From the NCBI GenBank assembly GCA_010279815.1, contig QEOQ01000534.1:233002-297001 (forward strand): a stretch of DNA of 64,000 nucleotides, read 5' to 3'. A program made the translations under genes and the position numbers. Source of the stretch: Brachionus plicatilis. Taxonomy: Eukaryota; Rotifera; Eurotatoria; Ploima; Brachionidae. The number at the start of each line of letters is the position of its first letter. Position 1 is the stretch's first letter. The notes beneath the pieces are model-generated. The model was not told the DNA's origin, made no database searches, and saw nothing but the letters and a program-made list of their open reading frames with translations. Shown here in pieces: positions 59,624 to 64,000 of the stretch.

Positions 59624-60300
59624 TTATTTAAGTGTATAAATCTTGTTGTTCTTGTGTGATCTCATGTGTGCTGCAAGACCGGCAGCTGATTTGGCGCAAA
59701 AGTTGCAAAGATCACACTTGTATTCGCTTTCAATTTTATCATGTGCGTCCTCGAAGGTCGAGCTGTTGAACTCAGCTTGCTCGTTCGGTATTTGTTGCCT
59801 ATTGGTGCTCGAACTTGCTTGAGCTCTTGTTGTCTGCTCGAAAGTAATAACTTCTTCGCCAGGCTGGACTGCGTTTCTCAACTGTCTCATTCTGGCGATT
59901 CTTGCGGCCATTGTGACTTTGTCGTCTTGCCAATCTAAGTCCGAACTTTCGATTGTTTTAGCCGTAGGTCTGCTAAAATATTTTAGCATTCTGTTGCGAT
60001 TTTCGACTTGTATTTTTCTAGTTTCGGGGTCGATAATTTCGAAATTGATCTCGTAGATTTACCTAACGATCTCGTAAGGTCCTATGATTTTGTTTTTGAA
60101 ACTTTTCACCTCTCCTACTTTTTGTCGTGTGTTGACCAGTAACGATCTCCAACTATAAACTCGACTATTTTAACGTTCTTGTCATATTGTTGTTTTATTG
60201 ACGCTTGTGATCTTTCGGTATTGCTTTTTACTTTATCTTGTACCTCTTCACTAGATTCACAGCTCTTATCGGCTTCTATTTCTAGCTTGCGGTCGTCTTG
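59624..60300 (-). pseudogene. Ty3-type pol: integrase C-terminal domain plus C2H2 finger
   Basis: The minus strand reads ERSQASIKQQYDKNVKIVEF, then IVGDRYW. After a frameshift come FKNKIIGPYEIVR, a stop, IYEINFEIIDPETRKIQVEN and RNRMLKYFSRP. This is the C-terminal end of a Ty3-type integrase. The open part (59989-59624) continues past the usual end with SDLDWQDDKV, a Gln/Ser-rich linker and a canonical C2H2 finger (CDLCNFCAKSAAGLAAHMRS followed by H). At least one frameshift and one stop make it defective. Confidence 0.75.
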
Positions 60301-60301
60301 A

Positions 60302-60520
60302 CTAGGGGTGGGAAACCGGTTCGAAGATGAAACCGGTTTGGTGAACCGGTTCGAAGATGGAACCGGTTTGGTGAACCGGTTCGAAGATGGAACCGGTTTG
60401 GTGAACCGGTTCGAAGATGGAACCGGTTTGGTGAACCGGTTCGAAGATGGAACCGGTTTTGCGAACCGGTTCGAAGATGGAACCAGTTTTGCGAACCGGT
60501 TCGAAGATACCGGTTTGGTG
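60302..60520 (+). repeat. 30-bp tandem repeat with paired AACCGGTT palindromes
   Basis: It begins TAGGGGTGGGAAACCGG, a start common at hAT-type ends, then repeats a 30-bp unit about seven times. Each unit holds GAACCGGTTCG and GAACCGGTTTG. Because 30 is a multiple of three, a plus frame stays open and would encode NRFEDGTGLV repeats (60308-60535). The right half of any element was not found. I think the open frame is a by-product of the unit length. Confidence 0.8.
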
Positions 60521-60624
60521 AATATGAAAAATTAAAAAATCTTATTTAAAAAAAAAATAAAAATTAAAAAATTTTATTTAAAAATAAAAAAATAAAGATT
60601 AAGAAATTAAAAAATTTTAGAGAA

Positions 60625-60808
60625 AATTTTGCTTTTCGAAAAAGAAAATATTTGAATTTGTTCTTAGATGCATGCTTTTAGAAAATAAATTATTTTAACT
60701 TTATAAAATATATTAATTTTCTCTGAATCCTGAGCTAAAAAAATTTATTTTCTAAAAGCATGCATCTAAGAACAAATTCAAATATTTTCTTTTTCGAAAA
60801 GCAAAATT
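60625..60808. repeat. 66-bp perfect inverted repeat
   Basis: 60625-60690 and 60743-60808 are exact complements over all 66 bp, with a 52-nt spacer. The arms include TTTTCGAAAAAGAAAATATT and TTAGATGCATGCTTTTAG. Perfect identity in such AT-rich, freely mutating DNA implies a recent origin. Confidence 0.9.
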
Positions 60809-61167
60809 AATCCTAATGAATATTTTTTCTCTTCTCATAATTGCTTAATGTTCGCTTTAAAAAAATAGTTTTGAATAGTGTTGCCGAGTAGATTGACTGG
60901 ATCTCTTTGGAATATTAGTTGGAATAGTGTGAAATTACGGTAGTATAAAAGGTAGTATAAAAGATATAAAAATTTCTATTCAGAACACAAATCTCCACCC
61001 CATTTATTTAAATTAAACTATATTTATATATTTCTAAACTTGGCGCCAGCAATCAATCAGTTGAGTTAGACTAACAAACTAGCAACTAGATTCATGACAC
61101 CCATGAATATCAAAGGACTAATAACCGGGGCCTAGCTACGCCTATATAATATAGTAACACGTCAACA

Positions 61168-61440
61168 CGCCCGCCGGTTAAACAGCAATGTCCTCATTGC
61201 TGGAGTACCTTCTATCCACAATACCATACTTCTGGTAATCTCAAGGTACTCGGACCTACGGACATGTCTCCTACGGTGGCATTCCAGTTTCAATACTGGG
61301 TGTTACACACCGTCCTCGGTTTCTTGTGGTGAGCCTTTCCTGTGCTAGAGGTAGATGTTCTCGCTCCACTACCAAGGGCATTCCGTGATCCAATCCAAGT
61401 CTTTACAACTGGATCTTCCAGGCCCGCGCCCTCAATGTTG
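61168..61440 (-). pseudogene. Pol-tail remnant and purine tract of the young LTR element
   Basis: Just inside the 3' LTR, the minus strand carries a basic coding-like tail (GSGARTSTSSTGKAHHKKPR, TVCNT). It resembles the corresponding segment of the 33.7-36.8 kb element (GSGSRSAAFPK, SHKKPVTECNT). CCGGCGGGCG adjoins the LTR as the likely polypurine-type primer. This suggests the element was derived by internal deletion from a relative of that family. Confidence 0.5.
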
Positions 61441-61637
61441 CAACCCTCAATGTCTTAACTGCTGAAACCAAGCAAGATCGCTCAAAACTTAACTAACTTT
61501 TATAATACTCCAATTAAAAAAAAAGAACATATTTCAGTTATGAAATAATGAAACATAATGAAACTTTTCAAAGCTTATTCTCATCTCATCTATTTGCGAT
61601 TCGTCTTTCCTGATTCTTTGGCGACAACTTTGAAAAT

Positions 61638-61853
61638 TCATCGCATCGCACTCATTCTCAACCTCGAGCTCACCACCTGCCTGCTCTGCAGCCAACGCGA
61701 CTGTCGCTTCTGCTGCATCGCCTGCAAACGCTTCTTCTTTTCTCTGTCCGCCTTATGAAACAAGGCCGGCATCTCGGGCAAGTACTGACTCTCGATCAGC
61801 TCTAGGGGTATGATTATCAGAAAGTGTCTTATATGTGTGTGGTGGACATGCAA
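61638..61853 (-). other. GC-richer coding-like segment inside the young LTR element
   Basis: The minus frame encodes 71 residues including LELIESQYLPEMPALFHKAD and REKKKRLQAMQQKRQSRWLQ. It is much less AT-rich than the rest of the interior and lies next to a 20+ base T tract (from about 61859). It could be gag debris or captured host sequence. Not recognised. Confidence 0.35.
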
Positions 61854-63086
61854 GAAATTTTTTTTTTTTTTTTTTTTTTGAAGGCGATTGGGAAATGAAG
61901 TTTGTTAAAAAAGCTAATAGATGGACCTGATGTACAAGGATTAGTGACTAGAATTGTCAGTTAAACTTCATCCTAATTGTTCCTTTAATAAATATTACTC
62001 AATCATTTTTTTTTTTCTTTTCTTCTTTATTTTTGTTCCTAGCTTTTCATAAAACATAAATATTAATTTATGAACGAAATTTCTACTCTTAGCTAGTTTT
62101 ATTTTTCTCTCCGCGGTATCCTGTTATATACATTGAGAACATTGTGTATGCTCGATTGGAAATATTCTAGACAAACATCGTACCGATAGAATAGAGGAAT
62201 TTTTTTTCAGAAAGCAAACTTAGACAATAACAGACCAAATTGAGAGCATTAAACTAGTATTAGATAAGAAACATGAGAAATATCAATGCTTCATTAATTT
62301 GTATAGTCCTGGTGATGCTCAATTGATGGTCGAGCATTTCAATGGTTCTAAAATGTAAAATTTCAAATGTTGTCCTCGAGTCAAAACTAGAGGGTCGAAA
62401 GTTAGGATAAATACATGCAAAGAGCCAATCGGCAATTCAGAAAGCTCTGAATTTCAATTTAAGGGTAGAGATTAATAGTGAGCAAAAAGTTGTAGGTGAG
62501 TAGTCACAATGGTTTCTTCAACATCGACATCTTCTTCACAGACTTCTTTCCTTCTTATGATTTTCTTCGTTATAATGCTAGTTGCGTCATCCACGACTGG
62601 TTCGTCACTGTCGTCATCTTGCAGATTTCCTCTCTTCTTGCCATTTTCTTTGGTATACCAGGTCCTCTTTGTTTGTTTCCACTTGGACTCTCACTTATTT
62701 CTTGCTTCGGTGGTCTTCCCACTAGCTTCTACTTCGGCTCCTCGGCAACTGATTTTTTTCTTCTATGATACTGGTCACGGCACCAAGTTGTTGCCGAGTA
62801 GATTGACTGGATCTCTTTGGAATATTAGTGGGAATAGTGTGAAATTACGGTAGTATAAAAGGTAGTATAAAAGATATAAAAATTTCTATTCAGAACACAA
62901 ATCTCCACCCCATTTATTTAAATTAAACTATATTTATATATTTCTAAACTTGGCGCCAGCAATCAATCAGTTGAGTTAGACTAACAAACTAGCAACTAGA
63001 TTCATGACACCCATGAATATCAAAGGACTAATAACCGGGGCCTAGCTACGCCTATATAATATAGTAACACGTCAACAAATAGTATT

Positions 63087-63515
63087 TTAAAAATTTAGCT
63101 AGTCAGTTTAATTCATGTGAAGTTTTTTTCATTAAAACAGTGTAAAATTTTTTTTTAGCATAAAATATTTTTATTCGATAAAAAAAGCAACAAAAAAATT
63201 AATAAAAATTTTTTGATAAAATGACAAATTATAATTAAAATAGAAATTATTTTATTCAATCAAAAACTTTTACAACTGCTATGCCTAATTTATTTTTTTT
63301 TAAATATTGCACAAAAAACTCCATAAGGTTCTTAGCAGAAACTGTTATAGATTTTTTAAACTTTTTCACGTTTTTTCGGGATTGGTGTTTCTTAATAAAA
63401 AATAAAATCTTTTTCTATTGTATTTACATGTTTATTGATATTTTAACCCACTAAATAAATGATGCATTTTAAAATTTTAATCTATTTAATTAAATTTACA
63501 ATAAATATTTGAAAA
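63087..63515. other. AT-rich spacer
   Basis: Nothing recognised before the hAT transposase start. Confidence 0.5.
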
Positions 63516-63521
63516 TTGAAA

Positions 63522-64000
63522 ATGTCGCTACCAATGACAAGCGAATCAGCTCTGCTTTTGTCCCCAGGATCGAAACGAAAAAACGAAGATAGACGTAACA
63601 CAAGTCATGTGTGGCAACATATTAAAAAAAAATCCTGAACAAAAAAAAAATAGTTTGTGTTTATGAAAATTGCTCAAAATTTTACGCTGAATCGACAAGT
63701 ACTAGAGTTTTGGCAAATCATCTGAAAGTTGAGCACAATGTTACAAAGCCTTCTTTTGAAGATTCTGACTCTGAGTTTGAAAATATCACAAGTCCAAAAG
63801 TCATTCGAGTATCAGAACAATCACGAATCACCGATTTGTTTTTGACTTTTTTAATTAATAATATTCAAGCATTTATGTTAGCTGATGATCCGGATTTTAA
63901 AAGATTCATCTCCAGTTTAAATAGCAAATATATTATTCCTTGTAGAAAAACTGTTAGAGAAAAGATCAAGTTAAGATATGAAATTTGTTTGAATAACATT
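63522..64000 (+). pseudogene. hAT transposase N terminus with BED finger (runs off the window)
   Basis: The frame starts MSLPMTSESALLLSPGSKRK and reaches SHVWQHIKK, the first part of a BED finger, then shifts at two A-runs (about 63626 and 63642). It resumes as VCVYENCSKFYAES with LANHLKVEH, the Cys and His pairs of the finger. ITDLFLTFLINNIQAFMLAD and NSKYIIPCRKTVREKIKL follow, the conserved region before the hAT catalytic core. One base less in each A-run would keep it open, so it is either a young pseudogene or affected by homopolymer sequence errors. Confidence 0.8.

Larger units (their letters stand above)
58640..60301 (-). mobile_element. 3' part of a Ty3-type LTR retrotransposon
   Basis: It reads leftward from the truncation at 60301: integrase C terminus, a C2H2-finger tail, a ~400-bp non-coding stretch, a small second frame, then a TATA hairpin at 58755-58726 followed by AATAAA-like motifs that may belong to the 3' LTR. 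The LTR borders were not identified. The left side of the gene is cut by the TAGGGGTGGG repeat at 60302. Confidence 0.6.
60879..63077 (-). mobile_element. Young, non-autonomous LTR retrotransposon, 2199 bp
   Basis: The LTRs (60879-61167 and 62789-63077, 289 bp each) start TGTTGCCGAG and end CGTCAACA. They differ at one base that I could find (TTAGTTGGA against TTAGTGGGA). The target duplication AATAG is exact (60874-60878 and 63078-63082). The right LTR is the 5' one: ACTTGGTGCCGTGACCAG, a primer-binding site, follows it on the minus strand. The LTR has TATATAAATA and AATAAATGG. The 1.6-kb interior lacks reverse transcriptase and integrase, so it depends on another element. Confidence 0.93.

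Noticed and set aside
62496..62853. Two overlapping plus frames of 90 and 114 residues
   Set aside because: They are antisense to the 5' leader of the young LTR element and run into its LTR; no family character.

Overview
This window is animal nuclear DNA. It is very AT-rich, with interrupted genes whose introns mostly measure 49-57 bp (a few reach 1.4-3.3 kb), AATAAA poly(A) signals, and a dense load of eukaryotic transposons. The gene set (WDR3/UTP12, an SLC7 heteromeric amino acid transporter light chain, a FoxN-type forkhead factor, a Mondo/ChREBP-type bHLH-zipper factor) is metazoan. The base composition, tiny introns and transposon mix would suit a monogonont rotifer such as Brachionus. 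That placement is inference, not proof. There is one scaffold gap of 22 Ns at 34878-34899.

Layout. A MULE-derived element with a SWIM finger (823-1452) precedes a complete ten-exon WDR3 gene on + (1689-6564). From 6.7 to 14.5 kb lies a run of mobile DNA: a hAT-like MITE with 8-bp target duplications, two Mutator-like MITEs with 9-bp duplications, an LTR interrupted by a 5'-truncated CR1-type LINE, and a retroelement remnant interrupted by a hAT-type element. A ten-exon SLC7A9-like transporter is on - (15020-16894). After a 4 kb AT-rich stretch come hAT pieces (21.1-22.5 kb) and an intronless FoxN2/3-like gene on - (23461-24507), whose TATA box sits in the loop of a perfect inverted repeat. 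The 25-41 kb region holds no recognisable host gene: a dead mariner, a 23-bp minisatellite, several inverted-repeat elements, an RT scrap and an LTR retrotransposon (33733-36822) that spans the gap. A three-exon Mondo-family gene occupies 41193-50894 on +, with a hAT-like MITE in its first intron.

The right end (51-64 kb) is again mobile DNA: a LINE split by a TATCGATA-rich hAT MITE, a nearly intact FLYWCH/MULE transposon with a 9-bp duplication and a possible -1 frameshift site, a hAT-like element holding another LINE tail, a Ty3-type pol remnant with a C-terminal C2H2 finger, an in-frame AACCGGTT tandem repeat, a 66-bp perfect inverted repeat, a young LTR element whose two LTRs differ at one base, and the start of a BED-finger hAT transposase running off the window.

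The four host genes are unrelated in function: ribosome biogenesis, amino acid exchange, and two transcription factors. Nothing suggests co-regulation. I found no operon, no RNA gene and no clearly new multi-gene system. The most unusual signals are the MULE slippery site, the hairpin-embedded TATA boxes, the large perfect inverted repeat, and nested insertions whose history can be read from target duplications and a paralogous empty site.
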